From Arenimonas donghaensis DSM 18148 = HO3-R19 (GTDB taxonomy: Bacteria; Pseudomonadota; Gammaproteobacteria; Xanthomonadales; Xanthomonadaceae): a stretch of DNA of 64,000 nucleotides. The position numbers and the translations under genes were made by a program. Under the pieces are notes generated by a model. That model was not told the origin of the DNA and made no database searches. It was given only the letters and a program-made list of their open reading frames with translations. Shown here one piece after another: positions 53,213 to 61,898 of this stretch (position 1 is its first letter; every line of letters begins with the position of its first letter). The DNA is taken from contig NZ_AVCJ01000051.1 in the NCBI RefSeq assembly GCF_000743535.1, positions 62,001 through 126,000 of the forward strand, written 5' to 3'.

Positions 53213-53298
53213 GCGGGTCGCCCGTTGTTTGCCGGGGTGGCGGATGCTTCCATCCACCCCATGATGCGTTCGCCCTGCGCCAGGCTGCAAGCCGTCAC

Positions 53299-56200
53299 TC
53301 AGAATTCCATCCGGAAGCCGAGGGCGAGGTTGTACTGGGAGCTGCGGTCCTTGCCCATCAGCCGCTCGTAGTAGAAGTAACCCGAGCGCCCCTTGGTGAG
53401 CACCATCGACATACCCAGGCCGATGCGGAAATAGTCGGTGTCCAGTTCGTCGCCGCGCAGCAGGATGGGCGTGCCGGTGGGGTCGTTGAGGAAGCGTGCT
53501 TCGAGCGCCTGCGGGTCGTCGCGGAATTCATGCTCCCACTCCAGTTGCAGGTGCGGCATCAACACGCCCCAATCGGTGCTGTGGGTGTAGGTGAGCTTCC
53601 CGCCCAGCACGCTGGCCAGCGATTCGAGTTCGCGCTGCTCGATCTGCAGGCCCAGGCCCGAGCCGGGTCCCGGCTGCAGGTGTTCCCGGATCGGGTCGAA
53701 GTCCACCCGGGTGAAGAGCAGCCGGCCGTAGGGGCCCACGCCCCAGGCGCCATGGTTGAAGTCGCGGCCGAAGGTGACCGCCATCGACAGCAGGTCGCCG
53801 CCGGACGATGCCTTGGCGAGCTGGTCGATGTCCTGGCTGCCGCCGCCGGCCAGCGGCAGGCTGTAGCGGATGCTGCGCACCAGGTCGTAGTCGTTGCGGC
53901 CCCAGGTGAGCACGCCGTCCACGTACCAGCTGTCGGGCCGGTACCAGGTCGTGTAGCCGGAAACGCTCCAGCCGGAGGTTTCGACCTCGCCGCGGCCGTC
54001 GGGCAGGGTGGTGTCCTGGCGGGTCAGGCCCAGCGAGCCGCCCAGGATCCAGCGATCGGAAATGCGGTAGTCGACGCCGGCGGTGAGGCCCTCGATGTCG
54101 GTGTCGTAGGCCGGGTCGACGCGGCCGGGATCGACCTCGCCGCGGCCCAGGATGCCGGAAGCAAAAAATCCCCAGCGGCTGAAATCGGCGCCGACTTCCA
54201 TCGGCACCGGTGCGTCGTCGTCCAGCGCCTGCTGCAGCATGCCCATCGAGAACAGGCCCTGCGGGGTGGTCAGCGCCAGCCCGCCGAAGTCGGTGCCCTG
54301 GGTGCCGCTGCGCAGGGCGGCGATGCGCGCGCGCAGGTTCTGGAACTGCGATTGCGCGGCGCTGAAGGCGGCATTGCCCTGCGCCAGGGCGACGTCGGCG
54401 ATCAGCTGGTCCAGGGCCAGCACGGTGGCCGCGGGATCGAGCGCCGCGGCGCGGCCCAGTTCCTGGCAGCGTTCGTAGAGGTCCTGCTGGCCGGGCGTGC
54501 GCGTGCCCAGGCCCGCCAGGGCCGGGCACAGGTTGTCGACGGCCGTCGCGACCTCTTCCTGGGTCGCGGTGAGCCCGGTCAGGTTGGCCAACGCGCCCTG
54601 CAGCCGGAACACCACCGGTGCCGTGGCCAGCGGCGAGGACGCGGTGACCTGCGCTTCGCCGGAAGCGTCCAGGGTCAGCCGGGTGCTGGCCTGGCCGTTG
54701 CCGGCCGTGCTTGAACTGGCCGTGTCCAGGCTGCCGTTGTTGGTGGTCCAGTTCACCGTGGCGCCGGCAACCGGATTGCCACCGCTGTCGAGCAGGCGCA
54801 CGACCAGGGGCTCGGAAGGCTGCCCGGCGATCAGGCTCTGGCCGTTGCCGGAGACCACCTGCAGCGCACCGGGCGTGGCCACCGCCAGGGTGAAGGTGAC
54901 GCTGGCCGCCGGTGCGTCGAGTCGCGAGGCCGTGACGCTGACTGCACCGGTGGTCGCGCCCGCGGTGAGCGTGGCGCTGGCCTGGCCGCTGGCATCGGTG
55001 GCTGCGCCGGCCACCAGGACGGCGTCGCCGGCCACCACCCAGTTGATGCCGATGCCGGCGGCGGGCACGCCGCCGTTGTCGGCGAGCACCACCAGGGGCT
55101 GCGCGAAAGCGGCGCCCGGCGCCGCCTGCTGGTTGTTGCCGCTGGCGATGGCGAGGCCCGGCGTGGCGGCGACGACGGCGTCGAAGGAAATGGCGACCTC
55201 GTCGCCGTTCGCCGGTATCCCGTCGGGGTCGAAGCTGGCGGTGATCGCCGCCGGGAACGTACCCGACGCGGACGGCGTGAAGCTCGCCATCGCGATGCCG
55301 CCGGCGTTGGTGACCGCCGTCGCCGAGGACGGACTGAACGGCGCCGTCGCCGTCCACTGGATCGACTTGGCGGCCACGGGCACGCCAGCCACGTCGAGCT
55401 GCACGCTGAACGCCTGCGGCACACCGACGGTGCCGGGCGCCGGGTTGGCGCTGGCCAGGGACAGCGCGTAGGGCGGCGGGGCGGCGGATACGGTGATGTT
55501 GAAGCTGCGGGTGGTCACCGCGCAGACGGCGCAGACGACGCTGGCCTGCACGGTGTAGACGCCCGGCACGGTGGCGCTGAAGGTGGCGTCGCTTTCGCCG
55601 CCGAGCAGGTTGCTGCCGGTGAGCACGCCGTCGCCACCACCCGGCTGGCTGGCAAGGACCCAGGAGATCGGCGTGCCGGTGGGCCCCGGGAAGCTGGCGC
55701 TGCCATAGGACACGGTGAGCGTCTGCGGGATGCCCGCGAACGCCGTGACCGCCAGCGGTGTCACCGGATCCAGCGACACCGGTTCGACCAGTACGTTGAA
55801 ATCCACCGGCGGCACCGCCGCGCAGCCCTCGAGCACGAAGGCGACCGGGCAGACCAGGTTGGCGCGCACCACGTAGGTGCCCATTGCCGGGATCGTCTGG
55901 GTCAGTGATGCCACGCCCGAGGCGTTGGCCGGCACCTGGCCGTAGGGGGTGGCGTTGGTGATGTTGGTGAAGTTGCTCGGCAGGCTGCCCGGGGCACCGT
56001 TGAGCTGCAGGCTGGTGGCCACGGTGAAGTTGCGGATCTGGTTGGTCACCACGCTCGAGACCGTGGCGTTGTCGTAGTCGAACTGGTTGTTGGTGCTGAA
56101 GTTGAACACCAGCACGTCGCCCGCGCAGCCACCGCTGAGGCAGGTGGCGGTGACGCTGCCGCCGCCGCCCGGGTTGGGGCCCAGCGTCACCGAAAAGGTG

Positions 56201-56526
56201 TAGGGCGTGTCGAGCGTGATCGTCGGGTTCGCGGGCGGCACGATCGTCGCGCCGCCGGTGTTGTCGGGCGCATTGACCACCAGCGAAATGTTGACGGTCG
56301 GCGCGCAGGCGGTTTGTGCCTCGAGGGTGAAGCTGACGTTGCTGCCCGGCAGGCCGATCTGGTTGGTCGGGCCGATGGCGACGAAGTCGCAGGCCTGCGC
56401 CTGCGCCGTGTTGCCCCATGCCAATCCCAGTGCGGCAAGAGAAAGGGCGATCGCCCATCGCCATGCCCGCTGGAGGAAAGAAGCTACCGTCTGTCGGCCT
56501 GAAGCGATGCTGCTCGTGGCGTCCAT
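53299..56526 (-). CDS. Autotransporter with Ig-like passenger repeats
   Basis: A 1075-residue surface protein. An extended signal peptide (about 44 residues, ending NTAQAQA) is followed by a passenger rich in Ser, Thr, Val and Ala with bacterial Ig-like domains; the two clearest (about residues 455-550 and 550-650) resemble invasin-type Big_1 repeats with PLVVLADNGG / PLVVRLLDSGG as matching strands. After a helical linker (about 690-760), a beta-barrel (about 780-1075) ends in the phenylalanine typical of autotransporters (LALGFRMEF). It probably displays the passenger at the surface. It is divergent from the caspase-like gene. Confidence 0.85.
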   Translation of the reverse strand: MDATSSIASGRQTVASFLQRAWRWAIALSLAALGLAWGNTAQAQACDFVAIGPTNQIGLPGSNVSFTLEAQTACAPTVNISLVVNAPDNTGGATIVPPANPTITLDTPYTFSVTLGPNPGGGGSVTATCLSGGCAGDVLVFNFSTNNQFDYDNATVSSVVTNQIRNFTVATSLQLNGAPGSLPSNFTNITNATPYGQVPANASGVASLTQTIPAMGTYVVRANLVCPVAFVLEGCAAVPPVDFNVLVEPVSLDPVTPLAVTAFAGIPQTLTVSYGSASFPGPTGTPISWVLASQPGGGDGVLTGSNLLGGESDATFSATVPGVYTVQASVVCAVCAVTTRSFNITVSAAPPPYALSLASANPAPGTVGVPQAFSVQLDVAGVPVAAKSIQWTATAPFSPSSATAVTNAGGIAMASFTPSASGTFPAAITASFDPDGIPANGDEVAISFDAVVAATPGLAIASGNNQQAAPGAAFAQPLVVLADNGGVPAAGIGINWVVAGDAVLVAGAATDASGQASATLTAGATTGAVSVTASRLDAPAASVTFTLAVATPGALQVVSGNGQSLIAGQPSEPLVVRLLDSGGNPVAGATVNWTTNNGSLDTASSSTAGNGQASTRLTLDASGEAQVTASSPLATAPVVFRLQGALANLTGLTATQEEVATAVDNLCPALAGLGTRTPGQQDLYERCQELGRAAALDPAATVLALDQLIADVALAQGNAAFSAAQSQFQNLRARIAALRSGTQGTDFGGLALTTPQGLFSMGMLQQALDDDAPVPMEVGADFSRWGFFASGILGRGEVDPGRVDPAYDTDIEGLTAGVDYRISDRWILGGSLGLTRQDTTLPDGRGEVETSGWSVSGYTTWYRPDSWYVDGVLTWGRNDYDLVRSIRYSLPLAGGGSQDIDQLAKASSGGDLLSMAVTFGRDFNHGAWGVGPYGRLLFTRVDFDPIREHLQPGPGSGLGLQIEQRELESLASVLGGKLTYTHSTDWGVLMPHLQLEWEHEFRDDPQALEARFLNDPTGTPILLRGDELDTDYFRIGLGMSMVLTKGRSGYFYYERLMGKDRSSQYNLALGFRMEF

Positions 56527-56539
56527 CGCATTTCCCCTG

Positions 56540-56592
56540 GTTTGCAGCTATAACGGCGGCACGAGTATAGCGGCTGACGCGCCGCTGCAAAC
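56540..56592. promoter_or_regulatory. Dyad-symmetric divergent promoter between autotransporter and caspase-like genes
   Basis: GTTTGCAGC (56540-56548) and GCTGCAAAC (56584-56592) are perfect nine-base inverted repeats. On the minus strand TTTGCA (56591-56586) and TATACT (56569-56564), 16 bp apart, form a promoter for the autotransporter gene. On the plus strand TTTGCA (56541-56546) is followed by TATAGC (56566-56571). An inner GCTATA/TATAGC pair is also present. Confidence 0.6.
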
Positions 56593-56634
56593 GTCTTTGG
56601 CGCGGGCCGCATAGCTTCCCAGGGAGGTATGCCG

Positions 56635-58635
56635 ATGAACCTGCCACACACTTGTCCGGTCCCGTCCCGACTCTTCGTTTTTGCTTTTGGATTCGGCCTC
56701 GCATTGTTGGCCGGCTGGCCCGTCGCGCCGGCCCAGGCGGCCGTTCGCAATGCCGAGGACCTGATGATCGTCGACTGCCTGCTTCCGGGGCAGATCCGCA
56801 AGCTCGGGCGACAGGCGACCTATCTCAGCGCACGCCGCCCGGTTCGCACCACCCAGGCCGACTGCGAGATCCGCGGCGGCGAATATGTTTCCTACGATCG
56901 CGCCAACTACCAGACCGCGCTCAAGGTCTGGCTGGAAGGTGCGATGGCCGGCAGCCCGGAGGCGCAGAACAACGTCGGCGAGATCTACGCCAAGGGCCTG
57001 GGCACGGCGCCCGATTACGGCATGGCTTTCCAGTGGTTCAAGAAGGCGGCCGAGCAGGGTTATGGACGCGCCAAGATCAACCTGGGCTTCCTGTACGAAC
57101 AGGGCCTGGGCGTGGCCCAGGACCAGGCGGCGGCGCTGAACCTGTATCGCGAGGCGTCGGGCATCGAGGACGAATTGCTCTACGCCTCGGTCGTGCAGGT
57201 CGAAATCCGCGCCAAGGACGAAGCCATCACCGGCCTGCAGGCGCAGGTGGCCGAAGGCGAGGCCGAGTCCGCCGCGCTGCGCGAACAGGTGCGCAAGCTG
57301 CAGCAGGAGCTGGCGCAGCGGCGCAGCGCCCTTCAGCAGACGCAGACCGAACTCGCCCGGACCCAGCAGCGGCTGGCCGATGCCCGCGCCAGTCGCGACG
57401 ACGAACTGACCGCGCTGCTGGAAAACCAGCTGCTTGCGCAGCAGGAGCAGATCAACGACCAGCGCACCCAGCTGGCTTCCCTGGAGCGCCAGGCCGGCGG
57501 CGGCGCAATGCTGGCCAGTGCGCCGCGGCTTGAGATCCTGGACCCGGTGTTCGTGGCCACGCGCGGCCGCAACACCGCCGTCTATCGCGGCGGCCCGGGC
57601 ACGCGCAAGATCGTCGGCCGGGTCACGGCGCCTCAGCTGGTGCGCGAGATCACCATCAACGGCAAACCGGCGCCGATCAGCGCCAACGGAGCCTTCAGCG
57701 CCGAGGTCGAGGTGCCGGCGGGGGGTGCCCAGGTGCAGGTGGCGGCCGTGGATACCGGTGGCGTGCGCGCCCAGCTCGACTTCACCTTGCTGCCGCAGGC
57801 CGGTGCCGGCAGTGCGCCGATGCCGGCGGCGCCGGCGACCGCCGGCACGCTGCCGCGTGGCGTCAAACTGGGCAAGTTCCACGCCGTGGTGGTGGGCAAC
57901 AACAGCTACCGCGACCCGGCCTATGCCTCGCTGCAAAGCGCCGTGAACGACGCCAACGCCGTGGCCGCCATGCTGCGCAGCCGCTACGGCTACGAGACCA
58001 CGGTCGTGCACAACGCCACCCGGCTCGAGATCCTGACCGCGCTCAACCAGATGCGCGAGACCCTCAAGCCGGAGGACAACCTGCTGATCTACTACGCCGG
58101 ACACGGCGAGATCGGCGCCGACGGCCAGGGCTACTGGGTGCCGACCGACGGCGTGCAGGGCAACCCCAAGTCCTGGGTTTCCAACGCCGTGGTCAGCGAC
58201 ATCCTCAACACCGTCGCCGCGCGCCACGTGCTGGTGGTCGCCGATTCGTGTTACTCGGGCACCATGACCCGGGCCTCGGTGCCGACCTTCGCCACCGGTG
58301 CGATGCCTCCGGACAAGTGGAACGCCTGGGTGAAGGCCATGGCCGACGGTCGCAGCCGCACCGCGCTGACCTCGGGCGGCGTGATGCCGGTGCCCGACAC
58401 CGGCAGCGGCAAGCACAGCTTCTTCGCCCGCGCCTTCCTGAACGTGCTGCAGGACAACGACCGCCTGCTCGAGGGCCAGCGCCTGTTCCAGGAGGTCGCC
58501 ACCTCGCTGGCCCTGGGTGCCATGGACGCGCCGCTGGCGCAGATGCCCGAATACGCCCCGATCCGCTACGCCGGCCACGAAAGTGGCGAGTTCTTCTTCC
58601 TTCCCAAGGGGGGCGCCGCCGCGACCGGCCCCTGA
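56635..58635 (+). CDS. Secreted caspase-like (C14) protein with SEL1 repeats and coiled coil
   Basis: The 666-residue protein starts at the ATG at 56635, seven bases after AGGGAGG; the ATG at 56629 is too close to that site. A signal peptide ends PVAPAQAA (about residue 35). Two SEL1-like repeats follow (about 95-170), then a coiled coil (about 185-290), a beta domain, and a caspase fold from about 420 with catalytic H490 (YYAGHGE) and C539 (VADSCYSG). Both residues are present, so it is probably an active peptidase or orthocaspase in the periplasm. The target is unknown; it is divergent from the autotransporter gene. Confidence 0.88.
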   Translation: MNLPHTCPVPSRLFVFAFGFGLALLAGWPVAPAQAAVRNAEDLMIVDCLLPGQIRKLGRQATYLSARRPVRTTQADCEIRGGEYVSYDRANYQTALKVWLEGAMAGSPEAQNNVGEIYAKGLGTAPDYGMAFQWFKKAAEQGYGRAKINLGFLYEQGLGVAQDQAAALNLYREASGIEDELLYASVVQVEIRAKDEAITGLQAQVAEGEAESAALREQVRKLQQELAQRRSALQQTQTELARTQQRLADARASRDDELTALLENQLLAQQEQINDQRTQLASLERQAGGGAMLASAPRLEILDPVFVATRGRNTAVYRGGPGTRKIVGRVTAPQLVREITINGKPAPISANGAFSAEVEVPAGGAQVQVAAVDTGGVRAQLDFTLLPQAGAGSAPMPAAPATAGTLPRGVKLGKFHAVVVGNNSYRDPAYASLQSAVNDANAVAAMLRSRYGYETTVVHNATRLEILTALNQMRETLKPEDNLLIYYAGHGEIGADGQGYWVPTDGVQGNPKSWVSNAVVSDILNTVAARHVLVVADSCYSGTMTRASVPTFATGAMPPDKWNAWVKAMADGRSRTALTSGGVMPVPDTGSGKHSFFARAFLNVLQDNDRLLEGQRLFQEVATSLALGAMDAPLAQMPEYAPIRYAGHESGEFFFLPKGGAAATGP

Positions 58636-58661
58636 GGCTGGCGGGCCGGGCCCGGCCTCCC

Positions 58662-58667
58662 TATAAT
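58662..58667 (+). promoter_or_regulatory. -10 element of tRNA-Ser(CGA)
   Basis: A perfect TATAAT lies 38 bp before the tRNA. The sequence upstream is GC-rich and has no clear -35. Confidence 0.5.
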
Positions 58668-58705
58668 GGCGGGCCCGGCGCCAGCCCATGGCGGGTGCCG
58701 GGTCC

Positions 58706-58796
58706 GGAGAGGTGGCAGAGCGGTTGAATGTACCTGACTCGAAATCAGGCAGGCGTTTATAGCGCCTCGAGGGTTCGAATCCCTCCCTCTCCGCCA
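58706..58796 (+). tRNA. tRNA-Ser (anticodon CGA)
   Basis: A 91-nt tRNA with acceptor GGAGAGG/CCTCTCC, anticodon loop CTCGAAA on a CTGA/TCAG stem, a long variable arm and encoded CCA. It reads UCG. Confidence 0.96.
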
Positions 58797-58807
58797 GACG
58801 TTGCAAG

Positions 58808-58836
58808 AAGGGGCCCGAAAGGGCCCCTTTTTTTTT
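58808..58836 (+). terminator. Rho-independent terminator after tRNA-Ser(CGA)
   Basis: AAGGGGCCC and GGGCCCCTT form a nine-pair stem around GAAA, followed by a run of T residues. Confidence 0.93.
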
Positions 58837-58885
58837 GGCCTCGCACGGCCCGCGCTACACTCTTGCTACCGACACGGAGCCGAAC

Positions 58886-59293
58886 ATGTCCGAAATCCAA
58901 GTCCCCGTTTCCTTTGGCGAACTGCTCGACAAGATCGCCATCCTGCAGATCAAGTCCGAGCGCATGAGCGACCCGGCCAAGCTGGCGAACGTGCGCGCCG
59001 AACTGTCCGCGCTCGAAACCACCTGGATGGGGCATCCCGCCGCCGGCAACGACATCGCCCGGCTGCGCGCCGACCTCAAGGCCGTCAACGAACGCCTCTG
59101 GGTCATCGAGGACGACATCCGGATCAAGGAGAAGGCCCAGGCTTTCGACGACGAGTTCATCCGCCTGGCCCGTGCGGTCTACTTCGAGAATGACGAGCGC
59201 GCCCGCATCAAGAAGGAAATCAACCTCGCGCTGGGTTCGGCCTATGTCGAGGAAAAGTCCTACCAGGACTACCGCTCCGGCCCCAAGCCCTGA
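58886..59293 (+). CDS. Small conserved protein, DUF6165-like
   Basis: A 135-residue, highly charged, mainly helical cytosolic protein starting MSEIQVPVSFGELLDKIAIL, with a central LWVIEDDIRIKEKAQAFDDE stretch and an ILQIKSERM segment. I recall proteins of this pattern as DUF6165, often found near lipopolysaccharide genes, but I am not certain. No catalytic motif is visible. Its stop is one base from the stop of the convergent glycosyltransferase gene, and the context suggests a role in envelope polysaccharide metabolism. TACACT at 58855-58860 may be a -10. Confidence 0.65.
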   Translation: MSEIQVPVSFGELLDKIAILQIKSERMSDPAKLANVRAELSALETTWMGHPAAGNDIARLRADLKAVNERLWVIEDDIRIKEKAQAFDDEFIRLARAVYFENDERARIKKEINLALGSAYVEEKSYQDYRSGPKP

Positions 59294-59294
59294 T

Positions 59295-60341
59295 TCAGGC
59301 GCCGGTTGCGGCGCGGAACGCCTCGAAGCGTTCGACCACCTCGTCCACCTGCACCAGGTCCATGACCCCCGGCAGCTCCACCCGCTTGCCCCAGGGCAAT
59401 TCGGCGGCCGGTTTGCCCAGGAATCGCCGCGCCGCTGTTTCGTAGTGGTTCACCGTCCAGCGCCGGTCGCTGTAGGGACCCGAGCGTTCGGCATCGGTGC
59501 AGGCGTGCAGTGCCAGCACCGCGGTGCCCATGGCATTGGCCATGTGCGAGGGGCCGGCGTCCGGCGTCAGCACCAGGCGGGCGCGCCCGAGCAGGGCCAG
59601 CAGCTGCTTGAGCGTGTCCTTGCCGACCAGGTCCACCGCCGGGCCGCGCATGGCGGCAAGGATGGCGTCGGCAGTATCGCGCTCGAGCGTGCTGCGGCCG
59701 CCGCACAGCGCCACCCGCCAGCCCCTGGACGCGGCATGGTCGGCGACCGCGGCAACCCGTTCCGGTCGCCAGTTGCGCAGCGCATGGCTCGAGCAGGGCG
59801 AGACCAGCAGCGTCGGCGTCTCGCCCGGTAGCTGTGCCGCCGCCCAGTCATGGGCTTCGGCGGGCACAGGCAGCCGCCACTGGATGGGGCCGGGCGTGGC
59901 GCCCAGCGGCAGCAGGAACTGCCGGAACGCATCCTGGACGTGGTGGCCGCCGGCGGGGATGCGCTCGTTGATGAACAGGCCGTGGCCCTCCTTGCTGCGG
60001 CCGTGGTCGAAACCGATGCGCCGCGCGGCGCGGATCGCCGTCGAAGCCAGTCCGGCGCGCAGCGCCAGCTGCAGGTTGAGCAGCACGTCGAATCGCCGCC
60101 CGGCCAGTTCGCGGCGCAGTCCGCGCCAGGCCGCCAGGCCGGCCTTCTTGTCGAAGACCACCAGTTCGACCCCGTCCAGGCCCTCGAGCAGCCGGGCTTC
60201 GCCCTTGCCGATGACCCAGGTGATCGGCACGCCCGGGAAGGCCTGCTGCAAGTCGCGCACCACGGCCACCGCGTGCACGGCGTCTCCCAGCGCCGACAGG
60301 CGCAGCAGGCAGATCGATCGCGGCGCGGGCTTCACGGTCAT
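59295..60341 (-). CDS. Glycosyltransferase family 9 (heptosyltransferase-like)
   Basis: A 348-residue cytosolic glycosyltransferase of family 9, the group that adds heptose to Kdo-lipid A. It begins ICLLRLSALGDAVHAVAVV, the family signature, and contains SPCSSHALRNWRPERVAAV, LCGGRSTLERD, LVGKDTLKQLLALL and VLTPDAGPSHMANAMGT, the GT9 nucleotide-sugar site. The divergent kdkA gene 16 bp away supports an inner-core lipopolysaccharide role, perhaps OpsX- or WaaC-like. The exact acceptor cannot be told. Confidence 0.87.
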   Translation of the reverse strand: MTVKPAPRSICLLRLSALGDAVHAVAVVRDLQQAFPGVPITWVIGKGEARLLEGLDGVELVVFDKKAGLAAWRGLRRELAGRRFDVLLNLQLALRAGLASTAIRAARRIGFDHGRSKEGHGLFINERIPAGGHHVQDAFRQFLLPLGATPGPIQWRLPVPAEAHDWAAAQLPGETPTLLVSPCSSHALRNWRPERVAAVADHAASRGWRVALCGGRSTLERDTADAILAAMRGPAVDLVGKDTLKQLLALLGRARLVLTPDAGPSHMANAMGTAVLALHACTDAERSGPYSDRRWTVNHYETAARRFLGKPAAELPWGKRVELPGVMDLVQVDEVVERFEAFRAATGA

Positions 60342-60345
60342 TGGT

Positions 60346-60351
60346 TAGACT
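60346..60351 (+). promoter_or_regulatory. TAGACT hexamer just upstream of kdkA
   Basis: TAGACT lies six bases before the kdkA ATG in a 16-bp divergent gap. The same hexamer precedes the SRAP gene. It is a candidate -10 for a leaderless transcript; no -35 is visible. Confidence 0.3.
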
Positions 60352-60357
60352 GCAGGC

Positions 60358-61134
60358 ATGGGAAAGACCACCGCCATCGCCGCGACCAGGCAGCCGTTCC
60401 GCGACGAGCGAGGGCAGGGGGCGATTGTGTTCGACGCCGCGCGCTGGCCGCAAGCTGCGCCGCGCTGGCTCGACCCCGCGGCCTGGGCGCCGCCTGCGAC
60501 GCCCGTGGTGGAAGGCGGCCGTGGCGGCGCCTGGTTCGTCGAGTCCGGATTCGGGCGTGGCGTGCTGCGCCGTTACCGGCGCGGCGGCCTGGCGGCCCGT
60601 GCCAGCCGCGACCGCTACCTGTGGCTGGGCGAGGACCGCGTGCGCAGTTTCGCCGAGTTCCGCCTGTTGGCCAGCCTGCGCTCGCAGGGGCTGCGGGTGC
60701 CGTCGCCGCTGCTGGCCGGCTACTGGCGCCAGGGCCCCGCCTACCGGGCGGCGATCGTGGTCGAACGCATCGAGGGCGCGAGCCCGCTGGCCGCCTGCCT
60801 GGACCATCCCGGGGCCGCGGCCTGGACCGCGACCGGCCGCGCCATCGCCCGCCTGCACGCGGCCGGTGTCGACCACGCCGACCTCAATGCCCACAACGTC
60901 CTGCTGGATCCGGCCGGCGACGCCTGGCTGATCGACTTCGACCGCGGTCGCCGGCGTGCGCCCGCCGCCGGCTGGCGGGAGGCCAACCTCGCCCGGCTGT
61001 CGCGCTCGCTGGCCAAGCTGGCCGGCCCGGGCCGCGATGGCTGGCGCCAGGGTTTCCGCCAGCTGCGCCAGGCCTACGAACAAACCTTCCATGCCGCGTT
61101 GGCCCGGCCCGATGCCGTCGGGGTGGGGCGATGA
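60358..61134 (+). CDS. kdkA: 3-deoxy-D-manno-octulosonic acid kinase
   Basis: KdkA phosphorylates Kdo in the inner core of lipopolysaccharide, giving a phosphorylated single-Kdo core. The 258-residue protein has a small-molecule kinase fold with RYRRGGLAARASRDRYLW near residue 72, the catalytic block HADLNAHNVLL near residue 178, and LIDFDRGR as the DFG-like motif. It is divergent from the family-9 glycosyltransferase gene. Its TGA overlaps the next ATG by four bases (ATGA), tying it to an MBL-fold gene and the moa genes. Confidence 0.9.
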   Translation: MGKTTAIAATRQPFRDERGQGAIVFDAARWPQAAPRWLDPAAWAPPATPVVEGGRGGAWFVESGFGRGVLRRYRRGGLAARASRDRYLWLGEDRVRSFAEFRLLASLRSQGLRVPSPLLAGYWRQGPAYRAAIVVERIEGASPLAACLDHPGAAAWTATGRAIARLHAAGVDHADLNAHNVLLDPAGDAWLIDFDRGRRRAPAAGWREANLARLSRSLAKLAGPGRDGWRQGFRQLRQAYEQTFHAALARPDAVGVGR

Positions 61135-61898
61135 CCTGGTCGCTGCGCTTCCTGGGGGTGGGCAACTCGCAGTCGGCGGTGACGCTGGGCGCGTCCTCGG
61201 CCGTCGTCGAACGCGAGGGCGAGCCCCTGCTGATGATCGACTGCGGCCAGGAGGCCCTGACCGCCTTCGAAGGGTTTTACCGCGCCTTGCCGGATGCGCT
61301 GTTCATCACCCACGTGCACATGGACCACGTGGCGGGTCTTGAACGGCTGTTTTTCGCGACCTACTTCGACCCGGCGCGCCGCGGCAAGGTTCGCCTCTAC
61401 GTGCCGGTGGGCGTGCTGCCGCATCTGCAGGCCCGGCTGGCGGACTATCCCGGCGTGGTCGCCGAGGGCGACGCGAACTGGTGGGACGCCTTCCAGCTGG
61501 TCCCGGTGACGCGCGGCTTCTGGCACGCGGGGCAGTGGTACGACGTCTTCCCCGTGCGCCACCACTTGCCGGACACGGCGTTCGCGCTGCGCTTGCCAGG
61601 CAGCCTGGTCTGGACCGGCGACACCCGGCCGGTGCCGGAAATGCTGGCGAAGTTCGCCGGCGCCGGCGAGATCGTCGCCCACGACTGCGCGCTGCACGGA
61701 AACCCCTCGCACAGCGGCCTGGACGACCTGGAGCGGGAATACCCGCCGGGCCTGTTGTCCCGCTGCGTGCTCTACCACTACGCCTCGCCGGCCGACGCCG
61801 ACACGATGCGCGCGCGTGGCCACCGGGTGGCCCGTCCCGGCGACGTGCTGGCCCTGGCCGAACCGCTGCCGTCGCCCGGCCTGCAGGGGGGGTCGTGA
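61131..61898 (+). CDS. MBL-fold metal-dependent hydrolase
   Basis: A 255-residue cytosolic protein of the RNase Z/phosphodiesterase-like metallo-beta-lactamase class. It shows LRFLGVGNSQSAVTLGASS, MIDCGQEAL, the metal motif FITHVHMDHVAGLERLF, FPVRHHLPDT, LVWTGDTRPVP with the bridging aspartate, and IVAHDCALH. The substrate is unknown. The ATG at 61131 overlaps the kdkA stop, and its own stop overlaps the moaA GTG, so it is embedded in a translationally coupled operon. Confidence 0.85.
   Translation: MTWSLRFLGVGNSQSAVTLGASSAVVEREGEPLLMIDCGQEALTAFEGFYRALPDALFITHVHMDHVAGLERLFFATYFDPARRGKVRLYVPVGVLPHLQARLADYPGVVAEGDANWWDAFQLVPVTRGFWHAGQWYDVFPVRHHLPDTAFALRLPGSLVWTGDTRPVPEMLAKFAGAGEIVAHDCALHGNPSHSGLDDLEREYPPGLLSRCVLYHYASPADADTMRARGHRVARPGDVLALAEPLPSPGLQGGS

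Noticed and set aside
56629-56634. ATG at 56629 as start of the caspase-like gene
   Set aside because: It is one base from AGGGAGG, too close; the ATG at 56635 has proper spacing and keeps the signal peptide.
53528-56704. Over 1000-codon frame overlapping the autotransporter gene
   Set aside because: Alternate frame on the same strand; lacks the signal peptide, repeats and barrel seen in the real frame.
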